A stretch of 53,134 nucleotides of DNA from Candidatus Binataceae bacterium. Its GTDB lineage: Bacteria > Desulfobacterota > Binatia > Binatales > Binataceae. Where the stretch lies: positions 1 to 53,134 of the forward strand of contig DATGHL010000049.1 of NCBI GenBank assembly GCA_035308025.1, given 5' to 3'. The translations under genes and the position numbers were made by a program. The notes under the pieces are model-generated. The model searched no databases and was not told the origin of the DNA. It saw only the letters and a list, made by a program, of their open reading frames with translations. Shown in pieces: positions 15,144-24,725 of the stretch; the first letter of the stretch is position 1; each line of letters begins with the position of its first letter.

Positions 15144-16145
15144 ATGATGGATTTTGGGCAGATCGCGGCGATGGCCGGCGGACATGCCGAGGCGCGCGCG
15201 ATTCAGATCGCGCTTAAACTCGGAGTATTCGAGGCCTTGGCGCGCGACGGTCGTGACGCCGCTGCGCTCGCCGCGGCGATCGGATGCGAGCCGCGCGCAA
15301 CCATGCTTTTGGCGAACGCGCTGGTCGCACTGTCAATCCTGAGCAAGGAATCAGGACGTTTCGAGCTGACCGCAACCTCGCGGCGCTACCTGGTGGAAGC
15401 GTCTCCCGAGTATCTCGGCGGCATGATTCTCTTCGACGCCGAGCTGTGGGGCGCGTGGGGACGCCTCGAAGACTCGATTCGCTCGGGGCAGCCGGCGGTC
15501 CGTCCTGACATGTATCAAAGCCGCCCCGAAGAGACCGTCCGCTTTATCAGCGCGATGGACAGCCTCGTGCGCTCGCGCGGCGACGCACGCTGGACGGCAG
15601 AGCATCTCGATCTGTCGTCGGCGCGGACGATAGTAGATCTGGGCGGCGGCCCGGGAACCTATCTGGTCGAGTTCCTGCGGCGCTGGCCGGACGCTCGCGG
15701 CGCGATTTACGATCTCAAGGCGACACTCGCCGTCGCGCGCGAATTGCTCGCCACACGCGAGTCTTGGGCGCTTCCGCGAATCGAATTGTGCGAGGTGGAC
15801 TATCGCGCCGGCGAGTTGCCCGGGCCGGTCGATGTGATCTTCATGTCCAACATCATCCATAGCGAGGACGAAGCGACTAACGCGGAGCTGGTGGCCAAGT
15901 GCTTCCGCGCGCTCGCGAGCGGCGGACGCGTTATCATCAAGGATCACATCATGGACGCGGAGCTGGTCGTGCCTGCAGCGGGCGCGGTCTTCGCGCTCTA
16001 TCTTCTTCTGACGACACGCGGACGCGACTACAGCTTCATCGAGGTCTCCAACTGGCTACAGGCGGCGGGCTTCGTCGGAATCACAATTGAAACGCTGCCA
16101 AGTCCGCCTTTCACCTCCTCGATAGTCACTGCGACAAAGCCCTGA
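15144..16145 (+). CDS. SAM-dependent O-methyltransferase (acetylserotonin-OMT-like)
   Basis: 333 residues: an N-terminal winged-helix dimerisation domain (ALKLGVFEALARDGRDAAALAAAIGCEPRATMLLANALVALSIL) and a C-terminal methyltransferase_2 domain with the SAM motif IVDLGGGPGTYLVEFLRRWP (around residues 156-175). The usual catalytic acid/base region reads FMSNIIHSEDEATN, with the histidine present. Such enzymes methylate hydroxyl groups of small aromatic or polyketide molecules. AAGGGG lies six bases before the ATG at 15144. It follows the quinone oxidoreductase closely, hinting at a quinone/phenolic substrate. Confidence 0.88.
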   Translation: MMDFGQIAAMAGGHAEARAIQIALKLGVFEALARDGRDAAALAAAIGCEPRATMLLANALVALSILSKESGRFELTATSRRYLVEASPEYLGGMILFDAELWGAWGRLEDSIRSGQPAVRPDMYQSRPEETVRFISAMDSLVRSRGDARWTAEHLDLSSARTIVDLGGGPGTYLVEFLRRWPDARGAIYDLKATLAVARELLATRESWALPRIELCEVDYRAGELPGPVDVIFMSNIIHSEDEATNAELVAKCFRALASGGRVIIKDHIMDAELVVPAAGAVFALYLLLTTRGRDYSFIEVSNWLQAAGFVGITIETLPSPPFTSSIVTATKP

Positions 16146-16198
16146 GTCCATCGGCGCCAATTACTAATTTCCGAATTTGCCGCGCGCGCGGTCGTATC

Positions 16199-16786
16199 GT
16201 GCTGTCCCTTGGGCTCGTCGCGGGTGCCGCGCTTGCGAGCGGATGCTTTGCGCCCGCGATCGCACTGGCGCCGCTCGCGGTCCAAGCGGCCGAGGGCGTC
16301 GGCATGGGCGCGACTTATCTCGCGTCCAACGCCGTGGCCGATACCGGCGATCCAGGAGATGATCCGGTCGATCGGCGCGAGCGCTGCGGCGAACTCGAAG
16401 ACGCGCCGCCGAACGTGATCGAGTTGCGGCAGACCGGCGGGAACGACGCCCTGCAGTGGCGCGAGCTGCGCGTGGATAATGCGGGACAAAACCCGAGATG
16501 GGTCGTGGGCGACGCGTCGAATCGGGACGCCGGTTGGCATCCGGCGGAGAACCTGCGCGAGATGAGTTTCCGGCCGCCGCTTTCGCCCTCATTCAAGCCG
16601 GGCAAATCCACCTATCTGGTTTACGCGCCGGCCGCGCCAGAGACCACGATCGAAGATGATCAACTGACTAATATGACCGGAGAGTTCGGTTCCGGCAGCG
16701 GAACGTTCCAATGGAAGGGACATTCTTATCAATACGCAATGGTGGAGCGGCTGCCATGCTTCCCTCCGCCGGTCGCGACAAAGTAG
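16199..16786 (+). CDS. Putative lipoprotein, unknown function
   Basis: The frame opens with GTG at 16199 and encodes a short hydrophobic signal followed by a lipobox, LALASGC-like (LASGC, Cys at about residue 16), so the protein is probably lipid-anchored. The rest (NVIELRQTGGNDALQWRELRVDNAGQNPRWVVGD) has no family I recognise. The basic n-region is weak, so the true start may lie slightly upstream. It follows the O-methyltransferase by 53 bases. Confidence 0.6.
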   Translation: MLSLGLVAGAALASGCFAPAIALAPLAVQAAEGVGMGATYLASNAVADTGDPGDDPVDRRERCGELEDAPPNVIELRQTGGNDALQWRELRVDNAGQNPRWVVGDASNRDAGWHPAENLREMSFRPPLSPSFKPGKSTYLVYAPAAPETTIEDDQLTNMTGEFGSGSGTFQWKGHSYQYAMVERLPCFPPPVATK

Positions 16787-16834
16787 TCAGACCGGCCACG
16801 TGTTCAAGCCGCCTCGAAGAACGAGCGAGAGTCT

Positions 16835-17851
16835 GTGAGAGTAATCCCTTGCTTATTGACTACCTCCGTCACAGTTAAGATCAACGTGTTGCCTTTCCGC
16901 GAGTTCTTCAAGCCAGTTAATAGATACTTCGCACCATTACTGATAATGACGCTATCGTCGGCGTTGCTGATTCTTGTGACAACCTATGCCACCTCGATGA
17001 GGTATAAAAATGTTTGTCAGGCGGGTGCCTCGAACGAGGGAGAACTAGTAGATCACTGGCCGGATACCGGATTGACGCTTGAGAATCTGGGTCACGCGAC
17101 GCTGCTGATAAATTTCTTCGGCGTCCGCGTAATCAGCGATCCTACGCTCTTCAGTCGTGTCGGCGTCGCGGTCGACTCGATCTTCACAATTGGGCCGCGG
17201 CGGATAATCGCACCGGTCCTGACCGCGGCGCAGTTGCAAACGGTCAGGGTTATCGTGATCACACACGCCCACATGGACCATTTGGATTTGCCTTCGCTGA
17301 AAGCGCTGCCCAAGAGCGCGATCGTTGTCGCGTGTCGCGGTTGCGGCGCTTTGCTTCGGTCGCTGGGCTTCCGCGATGTCCGTGAACTTAGCTGGGACGA
17401 AAGCACTGTCGCCGATGGCTTGATGATCAGCGCAATGGGCGCGCGCCACTGGGGAAAGCGGTTTCCGCCATTCGGCCGGGACTATGGTTTCAATAGCTAC
17501 ATACTGGAAAAGGACGGTCATCGGATGCTGCTGGCCTGTGACAGCGCCGACACCGACCTCTTCGCCGCGCTCGCCACGAATCCGCCGGCAGTCGCCGCGT
17601 TTTCAATCGCCGCCTATGACCCCTGGATCTGGAATCACGCGAATCCCGAGCAGGTCTGGAAAATGTTCGTGCAGACTGGGGCGCGTTACCTGGTCCCAAT
17701 CCATTGGGGGACCTTCCGGCTGTCGCGCGAGCCGATGGACGAGCCGATGCGCCGGCTGGTCGCAGCCGCCGGAGTGAACGCCGAGCGGATCGTGATGCGC
17801 CAAATCGGCGTCCCGTGGCGCCTGCCGAGGGACTCGCAGGCCGCTAAATAG
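16835..17851 (+). CDS. MBL-fold metallohydrolase (UlaG/NAPE-PLD-like)
   Basis: A 338-residue protein with an N-terminal membrane helix (PLLIMTLSSALLILVTTYATSM, about 31-52) and a metallo-beta-lactamase domain. Zinc ligands are visible in THAHMDHLDLP (HxHxDH, around 145), in MGARHWGKR, in the buried CDSADTDLF aspartate, and in a late PIHWGTFRL histidine. NAPE-hydrolysing phospholipase D and UlaG lactonases share this pattern. The GTG start at 16835 gives the membrane anchor; shorter starts are possible. The first 150 bases are poorer in GC than the neighbours. Confidence 0.8.
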   Translation: MRVIPCLLTTSVTVKINVLPFREFFKPVNRYFAPLLIMTLSSALLILVTTYATSMRYKNVCQAGASNEGELVDHWPDTGLTLENLGHATLLINFFGVRVISDPTLFSRVGVAVDSIFTIGPRRIIAPVLTAAQLQTVRVIVITHAHMDHLDLPSLKALPKSAIVVACRGCGALLRSLGFRDVRELSWDESTVADGLMISAMGARHWGKRFPPFGRDYGFNSYILEKDGHRMLLACDSADTDLFAALATNPPAVAAFSIAAYDPWIWNHANPEQVWKMFVQTGARYLVPIHWGTFRLSREPMDEPMRRLVAAAGVNAERIVMRQIGVPWRLPRDSQAAK

Positions 17852-17858
17852 TCACTGT

Positions 17859-19496
17859 TCAGGCGCGCTTGCGTTTCTTTTTCAGATAATCGACCAGCAT
17901 GTATTCGCCGAGATGATCGGGGCGGGTATACAGCGCACGGCCGCGGTTAATCAGCGTCATCTTCTCGACGAAAGCGCGCAGGCTCGGCGAGTCGTCCAGC
18001 ATGAAGGTGTTGATCGTGATGCCGCGGCGGGTGACGCGCTCGACCTCCTTCAGCGTCTCCTGCGCGGCGCGCATGCTGATGCCGCCGAAGGAGAGCGGCC
18101 ATTCGCAGTAAAGCCGCTGGTTGAGGAAATATGCCGTGGGCTGGCCGTCGGTGATGACGATGACGTGCTGGTTGCGCGAGGGATGGCGGCCGAGGAGATC
18201 GGTGGCGAGCCGCAAACCGTCCTGCAGATTAGTAAACGGATCGCCCATGTTCCATGAGGCCTCGGGCAAATCCTTGAGCTTGAGTTCGACCGCGCGTGTG
18301 AAGAAACCGACGATCGAGAAATAGTCGCGCGGGAACCGGGTCCGGATCAGGGTTTCGAGCGCGAGCGCCACCTTCTTCGCTGCAGCGAAGCGCCCCTCCC
18401 AGCTCATCGACCACGACATGTCCAGGCAGAGCACGGTCGAGGACGAGCTGCCGTAGTCATTCTCATAGACTTCGAAGTCGCTGGGATCGAGCTCGAGTGG
18501 CACGCCTGGCTTGCGGATGAGCGCATGCTTGAGCGTCCCTACCAGATTCAGGTTCAGCGGATCGCCATAGGCGTAGGCTTTGACTTCGTCAGGGCGGATC
18601 TCGGTGATGCCGCGATGGTCGGTGCGATGCGAGCCGGCGCGATCCTTGAGCAGCCCCTGATAGATATCGCGCAGTGCGAGCTGTCCGATGCGCCGCACGC
18701 CTTTGGGCGAAAGCTGCAGATGGTCGCCCTTTTGCGCCATGTAGCCGGATTGCCGCAGGAGCATCATGATCTGGCGCAGAGTCTGGAAATCCTGCAAAGC
18801 CTGCTGCCCGAGCAGCTCTTGCAGGTCTTCGAGCGACAGCGATTCGAAGTTGCCCTGCATCAGATCCTGCTCTAGCTGGCGCATCCGCTCCATCTCGCGC
18901 ATCAGCTCGACAGCCTCCTCGTAGTTGAGGCTTTTCGGCCCGTGGAACATGTGATTGAAGCGGTCGCGGAAGTTTTCGAGGTCGCGGATGTTGTCGTATT
19001 CGGCGAGCAATTCGTCGAAGTCCTGCTTGGCGCCGGCGTTTTCGAACTCGTAGTGCTCGAGCTGGCGCAGCGATTCGGAGAGCCGCCGCGGTAGCGACCC
19101 GAGCTGACGGCGTTTTGCCGCAGCGCCGGCGTCGTCCTCGCCCAGCGCGTCGAGCGTCTCGCGTTCCCTCCCCAGAATTTCGTTCAGCCGGCGTTCGATT
19201 TCGCCGAGTGCGTTGCGCAGGTTGACGTCGCGGTAGCGCTTGCGCATCTCCTGGCGCAACTGCTCGAGCAGCTCCTCGAGCCCGGCCACTTTCATTCCGT
19301 CGAAATCCATCCCCTGGCGCATCATCCAGTCGGCGGCCTGACGGACGTCGTCACTGTGGGAGAGGTGCTCGGCGAGCTTCTCGAAGACCTTGTCGGCGTC
19401 GAGCTTGAGCGCCTGGCTGCCGTCCCACTGGGTGTAGCGGGTGGTGACTGCCGCGCGCCGGAGAATTTCAGGCGTGGTAGGAAAACCGTCCGCCAT
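17859..19496 (-). CDS. VWA-domain protein, partner of the MoxR ATPase
   Basis: 545 residues. The N-terminal two thirds are charged and helical (RRLNEILGRERETLDALGE, RNLADLLQ-like segments), while the C-terminal von Willebrand factor A domain begins around residue 345 with the MIDAS motif CLDMSWSMSWEG (DxSxS) and continues SIVGFFTRAVELKL and VIVITDGQPTA. MoxR-VWA pairs act as chaperone-like complexes inserting cofactors or maturing proteins, as with CoxDE, CbbQO and magnesium chelatase. It overlaps the ATPase gene by 29 bases, so the two are translationally linked. Confidence 0.9.
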   Translation of the reverse strand: MADGFPTTPEILRRAAVTTRYTQWDGSQALKLDADKVFEKLAEHLSHSDDVRQAADWMMRQGMDFDGMKVAGLEELLEQLRQEMRKRYRDVNLRNALGEIERRLNEILGRERETLDALGEDDAGAAAKRRQLGSLPRRLSESLRQLEHYEFENAGAKQDFDELLAEYDNIRDLENFRDRFNHMFHGPKSLNYEEAVELMREMERMRQLEQDLMQGNFESLSLEDLQELLGQQALQDFQTLRQIMMLLRQSGYMAQKGDHLQLSPKGVRRIGQLALRDIYQGLLKDRAGSHRTDHRGITEIRPDEVKAYAYGDPLNLNLVGTLKHALIRKPGVPLELDPSDFEVYENDYGSSSSTVLCLDMSWSMSWEGRFAAAKKVALALETLIRTRFPRDYFSIVGFFTRAVELKLKDLPEASWNMGDPFTNLQDGLRLATDLLGRHPSRNQHVIVITDGQPTAYFLNQRLYCEWPLSFGGISMRAAQETLKEVERVTRRGITINTFMLDDSPSLRAFVEKMTLINRGRALYTRPDHLGEYMLVDYLKKKRKRA

Positions 19497-20877
19497 CGCG
19501 ATCCTTGTTAAGCTTCTGATGAAGATGGAGGCCCTCGTAGATGAATTCGCTGGCGGTCGCCATCAGCCCAGGGGTTTCAAACGCGCCCAGTCGGTTGATG
19601 GCGTCGCGCAGTCCCGGGACCTCGCGCAAGGCGTCGAGATAATCCGCGGCCGGCGCCCGGTCTGAAACCTCGACGCCCCAACCCTGCTCGAAATAGGCGA
19701 TAACCGGCTTGAGATCCTCGAGCCTGATATAGCGATCAAACACCTTGAGCACCGCCCGATTGACCAGCCGCTCGAACAGCTCGGCGTCCTTTTTGTCTTC
19801 GCCCGCGAACTCGAGCTCGAGTTTTCCCACGGTCGAGGGGCGCAGCGCGTGAAAGTCCGAGAGCCGCGGGACGATTTCGTTGTCGCCGTTGAGGATGCTG
19901 CGCTTCTCGGAATTTGAAATGAGCGTCTCGAAGTTATTGATCGTCACCCGCACCGAGACGCCTGAGGATTGATTGATCTCGTTAGACGCGCGCGCCTCAA
20001 AGGTGATCTGCGCCAAAGTCTCCTTGAGGAAGTGTGGAATCCGCAGCGGCAGCTCGGCGCGCAGCGGATAGGCGCACTCCTGCTCCATGATGGCGATTTC
20101 GTGATCGATGGTTTTGGGGTAGTGCGTGCGAATCTGAATATCGAAACGATCCTTGAGCGGCGTGATAATCCGGCCGCGCGACGTATAGTCCTCGGGATTG
20201 GCGCTCGCGATGAAGATCACGTCCACCGGCAGACGAATCTTGTAACCCTTGATCTGGACGTCTTTTTCTTCCATCAGGTTGAACAGGCCGACCTGGACCT
20301 TTTCAGTGAGGTCGGGCAGTTCATTGATCGCAAACAGGCCGCGGTTGACTCTTGGAATGAGACCGTAGTGGATAGTCTCTTCGTCGGCCAGATAGCGGCC
20401 TTCGGCGATCTTGATCGGATCGATTTCGCCGATCAGGTCGGCGACGGAGACGTCGGGCGTCGCCAGTTTCTCCGCATAACGCTGATCGCGGCCGATCCAT
20501 GCAATCGGCGTGGCGGTGCCCTGCTCGGTGACGAGCCGGCGGCAGCGCGCGCAAATCGGCCGATAAGGATCGTCGTTGATCTCGCAGCCGGCGATGATCG
20601 GCACCTGCTCGTCGAGCAGCGCCGCCAGCGCGCGAATGATGCGGGATTTGGCCTGGCCGCGCTCACCCAGCAGGATCATGTGATGGCCCGCGAGCACCGC
20701 GTTTTCGATCTCGGGAACCACGGTCTCGTCGTAGCCGATAATCCCGGGCAGGATTTTCTCGTTGCGCCGCAGCAGCTTGACGAGATTGTTGCGCATCTCG
20801 AGCCGCACTGGCGCTGTTCTATAGCCGGCGCGAGTCAGCTCGCCGAGCGTAGTGCACCTGGTTACGTCATCATTCAT
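19468..20877 (-). CDS. MoxR/ChlI-type AAA+ ATPase
   Basis: 469 residues of the magnesium-chelatase-subunit-I-like AAA+ clade. The Walker A loop is the variant GERGQAKS (71-78); the sensor/Walker B region is FAINELPDL (Glu retained), followed by IFIASANPEDYTSRGRIITPLKDRFD. Between Walker A and B lies an insertion with a possible zinc ribbon (C98, C109-x2-C112 in ICARCRRL). The C-terminal AAA lid holds NNFETLISNSEKR. It precedes the VWA gene, and the pair is a typical two-component chaperone. The client protein is not evident from the neighbours. Confidence 0.9.
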   Translation of the reverse strand: MNDDVTRCTTLGELTRAGYRTAPVRLEMRNNLVKLLRRNEKILPGIIGYDETVVPEIENAVLAGHHMILLGERGQAKSRIIRALAALLDEQVPIIAGCEINDDPYRPICARCRRLVTEQGTATPIAWIGRDQRYAEKLATPDVSVADLIGEIDPIKIAEGRYLADEETIHYGLIPRVNRGLFAINELPDLTEKVQVGLFNLMEEKDVQIKGYKIRLPVDVIFIASANPEDYTSRGRIITPLKDRFDIQIRTHYPKTIDHEIAIMEQECAYPLRAELPLRIPHFLKETLAQITFEARASNEINQSSGVSVRVTINNFETLISNSEKRSILNGDNEIVPRLSDFHALRPSTVGKLELEFAGEDKKDAELFERLVNRAVLKVFDRYIRLEDLKPVIAYFEQGWGVEVSDRAPAADYLDALREVPGLRDAINRLGAFETPGLMATASEFIYEGLHLHQKLNKDRDGGRFSYHA

Positions 20878-20978
20878 AACGCGATCCGGACCATCTTTGA
20901 ATCAGTTATGGCAGTGTCGATCGCTTTGGCGCACGACGCAAGCATGATCTGGGCAGGCGCAAAGTTAGAGGGTAATAC

Positions 20979-21278
20979 TCAATCCGAATCGGCCGTTGCG
21001 ATCGCGCCGACCGCGCTGCGCAGTTCCTTAGCGCCGCGAAAAAATGCTACGGCTTTGGCCGGGACTGCGACGACGGCGCCGGTGCGCGGGTTGCGTCCCT
21101 GACGGGCTCCGCGAGCTTTGACGCCGAAACTGCCGAAGCCGCGGATCTCAATCCGCTCGCCCCGCGCGAGCACTCCCGCCATCGCCTCGAAAGTCGCGTT
21201 GACCAGCGCTTCGCTGTCGCGCGACGCCAGGTTCGGACGTCGCGCCAACAACTCCTCGATGATCCCGCGCTTCGTCAT
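20979..21278 (-). CDS. ihfB: HU/IHF-family DNA-binding protein (IHF-beta-like)
   Basis: 99 residues: MTKRGIIEELLARRPNLASRDSEALVNATFEAM, then the GERIEIRGFGSFGVKARGARQGRNPRTGAVVAVPAKA beta-arm with the proline that intercalates DNA (NPRTG). The sequence KAVAFFRGAKELR closes the fold. Its place directly behind rpsA (48 bases) is the conserved position of ihfB in proteobacteria, favouring IHF-beta over HU. It bends DNA in recombination, replication and transcription. Confidence 0.92.
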   Translation of the reverse strand: MTKRGIIEELLARRPNLASRDSEALVNATFEAMAGVLARGERIEIRGFGSFGVKARGARQGRNPRTGAVVAVPAKAVAFFRGAKELRSAVGAIATADSD

Positions 21279-21326
21279 CGCTCGGGTTCCGGCGCGCCGG
21301 CTCGTTGCGTTCCGATGCTGCCGCGG

Positions 21327-23066
21327 CTAACTGCGGCCACGCCCGCTGCGCGCGCGCCCAGCGTCATCGCGATCCAGCCGCAACTCCTCGTTGAGCATGT
21401 CGCCCATCGAGAAACGCTGCGCCTCTTGCTCGCGCTTAAGATAGGCCGCCATCTCTTCGCGCTCGTGATGCTGCGTGACCGCCTTGACCGAGAGCCCGAT
21501 GCGCCGCTCGCGCGCATCCATCTGGACGACCAACGCATCGACTTCGTCGCCCGGCTTAAACAGCGATGACGGCTTGTCCACACGTTCGTTGGCGAGCTGG
21601 GAGATGTGGATTAGTCCTTCGATGCCCTCTTCCAGTTCGACAAAGACGCCGAAGTCGGCCACCGAACTGACCTTGCCCTTGACCATGCTGTTGAGCGGAT
21701 AGCGCTGCGCCACGCTGTCCCACGGATCCGGCGTGAGCTGCTTGACGCCCAGGCTGACGCGCTCGTGCTCGACTTCGATCCCGAGCACCACGGCCTGAAC
21801 CTCGTCCCCTTTTTTGTAGAGCTCGGACGGATGGCGCACCTTCTTGGTCCAGGACAGATCGGAGATATGCGCGAGTCCGTCGATCCCCGGTTCGATTTCG
21901 ACGAAGACGCCAAAATCCGTAATCGATTTGACCTTGCCGCTGATCGTACTGCCGATCGGATGCAGCTGCTCGAGCGCCTGCCACGGATTCGGCTCAGTCT
22001 GCTTGAGGCCGAGCGAAATGCGCCGATTGCCCTCATCGACTCCGAGCACCTGCACCTCGACGAAATCGCCGACATTGACCACTTTCGACGGGTGGACGGC
22101 GCGCTTGCTCCACGACATTTCCGAGACGTGGATCAAGCCCTCGATACCCTTTTCGAGCTCGACAAAGGCGCCGTAGTCCGTGACGCTGACCACCTTACCC
22201 TTGAGCCGCGCGCCGATCGCGAAAGTTTCCGACGCATGCGTCCACGGGTCGGGCATGATTTGCTTCATCCCGAGCGAGACCCGCTCGCGCTGTGAGTCGT
22301 ACTTCAGCACCACGACCTTGACCTTGTCGCCCACCTTGACCGCTTCGGAAGGATGCTGCAGGCGGCCCCAAGCCATATCGGTGATGTGCAGCAGCCCGTC
22401 GATGCCGCCGAGATCGACGAAGGCGCCGTAGTCGGTAATATTCTTGACCGTGCCCTCAAGGATGACGCCTTCTTCAAGCACGTGCAGCGTCTGTTCCTTG
22501 AGCGAGGCGCGTTCGCGCTCGATCACGCTGCGGCGCGAGACCACGACGTTGCCGCGCGCGCGATTAAATTTGAGAATGTGAAAGCGGCCGCGTTGCCCGA
22601 CATAGCGATCGAGATTGCGCGCCGGCCGCGTGTCAACGTGCGAGCCCGGCAAAAACGCCGGCACCCCAATGTCCACCTGCAAGCCGCCTTTGACCTTGCC
22701 GAGAATCACGCCCTCGACCGCCGTCTCGCTTTGAAAGGCCTGTTCGAGTTCGCGCCAGACCTTGAACTTTTCTGCCTTGGCGTGCGAGAGGGTCACCGTG
22801 CCGTTCTCGGTCTCGGTGCCCTCGAAATAAACGTCAACCTCGTCGCCTTCGTTGACCGCGACGTTGCCCTCGTGGTCAAGGAATTCGGCGAGCGGCACCT
22901 GCCCTTCGCACTTGTAATTGATGTCAACAATCACGCTATCGCGGTTAATCTGCACCACGGTGCCGATCAGCACATCGCCCGGCCGCGGGGCATGAAGGGT
23001 CTGCTCCATCAACGACTCGAAGTCATTCATGCCTCCGTTCGCCTGTTCCGACAACTCTTTCTCCAT
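21327..23066 (-). CDS. rpsA: 30S ribosomal protein S1
   Basis: 579 residues with six S1 (OB-fold) domains recognisable by repeated GxVxSITDFGVFVELE and GLIHISxLS motifs (for example TVKNITDYGAFVDLGGIDGLLHITDM, GKVVSVTDYGAFVELEKGIEGLIHVSEMSW). Length and domain number match the proteobacterial long form. S1 delivers mRNA to the small subunit. Located between cmk and ihfB, the classical order. The repeated S1 domains are protein repeats and not DNA repeats. Confidence 0.96.
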   Translation of the reverse strand: MEKELSEQANGGMNDFESLMEQTLHAPRPGDVLIGTVVQINRDSVIVDINYKCEGQVPLAEFLDHEGNVAVNEGDEVDVYFEGTETENGTVTLSHAKAEKFKVWRELEQAFQSETAVEGVILGKVKGGLQVDIGVPAFLPGSHVDTRPARNLDRYVGQRGRFHILKFNRARGNVVVSRRSVIERERASLKEQTLHVLEEGVILEGTVKNITDYGAFVDLGGIDGLLHITDMAWGRLQHPSEAVKVGDKVKVVVLKYDSQRERVSLGMKQIMPDPWTHASETFAIGARLKGKVVSVTDYGAFVELEKGIEGLIHVSEMSWSKRAVHPSKVVNVGDFVEVQVLGVDEGNRRISLGLKQTEPNPWQALEQLHPIGSTISGKVKSITDFGVFVEIEPGIDGLAHISDLSWTKKVRHPSELYKKGDEVQAVVLGIEVEHERVSLGVKQLTPDPWDSVAQRYPLNSMVKGKVSSVADFGVFVELEEGIEGLIHISQLANERVDKPSSLFKPGDEVDALVVQMDARERRIGLSVKAVTQHHEREEMAAYLKREQEAQRFSMGDMLNEELRLDRDDAGRARSGRGRS

Positions 23067-23140
23067 TTAGTAAGACCTTTTACCGGACCTCATAAGTAAT
23101 GCCATCCATACAAGGGTGGATGCGCCCTTTCAAGTCCTAA

Positions 23141-23827
23141 TCACGTTCGTGATCTGCTACGCACACGCTCCGCCATGAGCTCGACGACTTCGTTGACGTC
23201 GAGTTCGCTTGAATCGACCACGATCGCATCGGCGGCAGGCTTGAGCGGCGCGAGCGCGCGCTCCTGATCGCGTTGATCGCGCTCCTGCAACTGCGCCAGC
23301 ACCTGTGCGCGGGTCACCGTCGCGTCCTGCGCGGCGAGCTCAGCGAAACGCCGTTCCGCACGCACCGCCGCGCTTGCGGTCAGATAAAATTTGCAGTCGG
23401 CGTCGGGAAAGATCACGGTGCCGATGTCGCGGCCTTCCATCACGATCCCGCCGCCACGTCCCGCGACCTGCTGCAGCTCGCGCATCCGCGTCCGCACCGC
23501 TGCGAACCCGGAGAGCCGAGACGCCAGGTCACTGATCGCGGGCGTCGCGATCGCGTGGCTAATCTCCCGCCCGTCGAGCAATACCCGCTCGCCGTCAAAA
23601 GTGATCGAGATTGAATTCAGGAGTTCTCCCAGACGCCGTTCGATCGCCGGATCGTTCAGCTCCTGCGTACTATAGCGCAACGAAGCCGCCAGCGCGACCG
23701 CCCGATACATCGCGCCGGTATTTAGATGGCTGAAGCCCAGCACCCGCGCCAGCGCCCGCGCGATGGTGGATTTGCCCGCCCCTACGGGCCCGTCGATCGC
23801 GACCACGGGACGCGCGCGCAGGCTCAT
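23141..23827 (-). CDS. cmk: Cytidylate kinase
   Basis: 228 residues from MSLRARPVVAIDGPVGAGKST, which carries the P-loop GPVGAGKS. The CMP-binding region SHLNTGAMYRAVALAA, the MEGRDIGTVIFPDAD signature and the RAERRFAEL lid are present. The ATG at 23827 overlaps the tyrA stop by four bases (ATGA), deciding the start over an ATG 17 codons upstream inside tyrA. The enzyme phosphorylates CMP and dCMP. Confidence 0.95.
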   Translation of the reverse strand: MSLRARPVVAIDGPVGAGKSTIARALARVLGFSHLNTGAMYRAVALAASLRYSTQELNDPAIERRLGELLNSISITFDGERVLLDGREISHAIATPAISDLASRLSGFAAVRTRMRELQQVAGRGGGIVMEGRDIGTVIFPDADCKFYLTASAAVRAERRFAELAAQDATVTRAQVLAQLQERDQRDQERALAPLKPAADAIVVDSSELDVNEVVELMAERVRSRSRT

Positions 23828-24687
23828 TTCAGCCGTTCGCGCATCGCGCGCCCCTGCTCGAAAAGCTGCATCAGGCACTGCTCGTCACCGTCCGTGACGG
23901 CGTCGGAGAACTTTGCAAAAACTTGTGCATAAAGTTTGAGCGCCGCCGCGATCGCGTCACGATTGGTCAGGCAGATGTCGCGCCACATCTCGGACGACGA
24001 GGCCGCGATACGGGTGGTGTCGCGCAGGCCGCCCGCGCCGAATCCCGCCGCCCACTTGCCCGCGACCATTTCGTCCACCAATGACGCCGCGAGCGCACTC
24101 GAGACGATCTGCGGCAGATGGCTCGCGCGCGCGAGGATTGCGTCATGCGCCGCAGGTGTCATCCGTTCGAGCCGGGCGCCGGTCGCGCGCCACAAGGCCT
24201 CGACCTTCTCGACCGCGGCCGGTGTGCTGCGCGCCGACGGCGTCACGATCACCCGGCGATCGCGATACAGCGTTTCGTCCGCCGCCGCCGCGCCGGTGGT
24301 TTCCTTGCCCGCCACTGGATGCACGCCAACGAACGCCATCTGCGGGCCGAGGAGCGGCTCGAGTTCGCGCACCACCCAGCTCTTCACGCTGCCGACGTCG
24401 GTGACCACCGCCTCGGCCGGCAGATGGGGAACCATCGCGGCGAGCGTCTCGGGAAAGGTCATCACCGGTGTCGCCAGCATCACGAGGTCCCCGCCTTGCG
24501 CCGCCTCGAGGGGATCGCGCGTGGCGAAATCGATCAGACCCCGCTCCATCGCGACGTCAAGATTGCGCTGGGTGCGTCCCAACCCGACGATCCGTTCCAC
24601 CAATCCCTGCTTGCGTGCGATCAGCGCAAGCGAACCGCCGATCAGGCCGACGCCGCAAAGTGTGAGCTGGCGAAACAGCGCGGGCAT
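23824..24687 (-). CDS. tyrA: Prephenate (arogenate) dehydrogenase
   Basis: 287 residues: the NAD-binding LTLCGVGLIGGSLALIARKQ (residues 8-27), GLGRTQRNLDVA, LATPVMTFPETL, VTDVGSVKSWV, and the catalytic histidine region FVGVHPVAGKETTGAAAAD. The all-helical dimerisation half includes ASHLPQIVSSALAASL and GLRDTTRIAASSSEMWRDI. It catalyses oxidative decarboxylation of prephenate to 4-hydroxyphenylpyruvate. No C-terminal ACT domain is present, so tyrosine feedback via ACT is not expected. In many proteobacteria aroA follows tyrA; here cmk follows directly. Confidence 0.94.
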   Translation of the reverse strand: MPALFRQLTLCGVGLIGGSLALIARKQGLVERIVGLGRTQRNLDVAMERGLIDFATRDPLEAAQGGDLVMLATPVMTFPETLAAMVPHLPAEAVVTDVGSVKSWVVRELEPLLGPQMAFVGVHPVAGKETTGAAAADETLYRDRRVIVTPSARSTPAAVEKVEALWRATGARLERMTPAAHDAILARASHLPQIVSSALAASLVDEMVAGKWAAGFGAGGLRDTTRIAASSSEMWRDICLTNRDAIAAALKLYAQVFAKFSDAVTDGDEQCLMQLFEQGRAMRERLK

Positions 24688-24725
24688 AATTTCGTTATCA
24701 ACTGCGGGGAGCTGAAACCGGGAGG

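Noticed and set aside
19969..21102. 377-codon plus-strand frame opposite the MoxR ATPase and ihfB
   Set aside because: It runs antisense through the ATPase and across the promoter region; no protein family features.
21327..23066. Repeated motifs in rpsA as DNA repeats
   Set aside because: The similarity is at protein level (six S1 domains) and the nucleotide copies are too diverged to be a DNA repeat.
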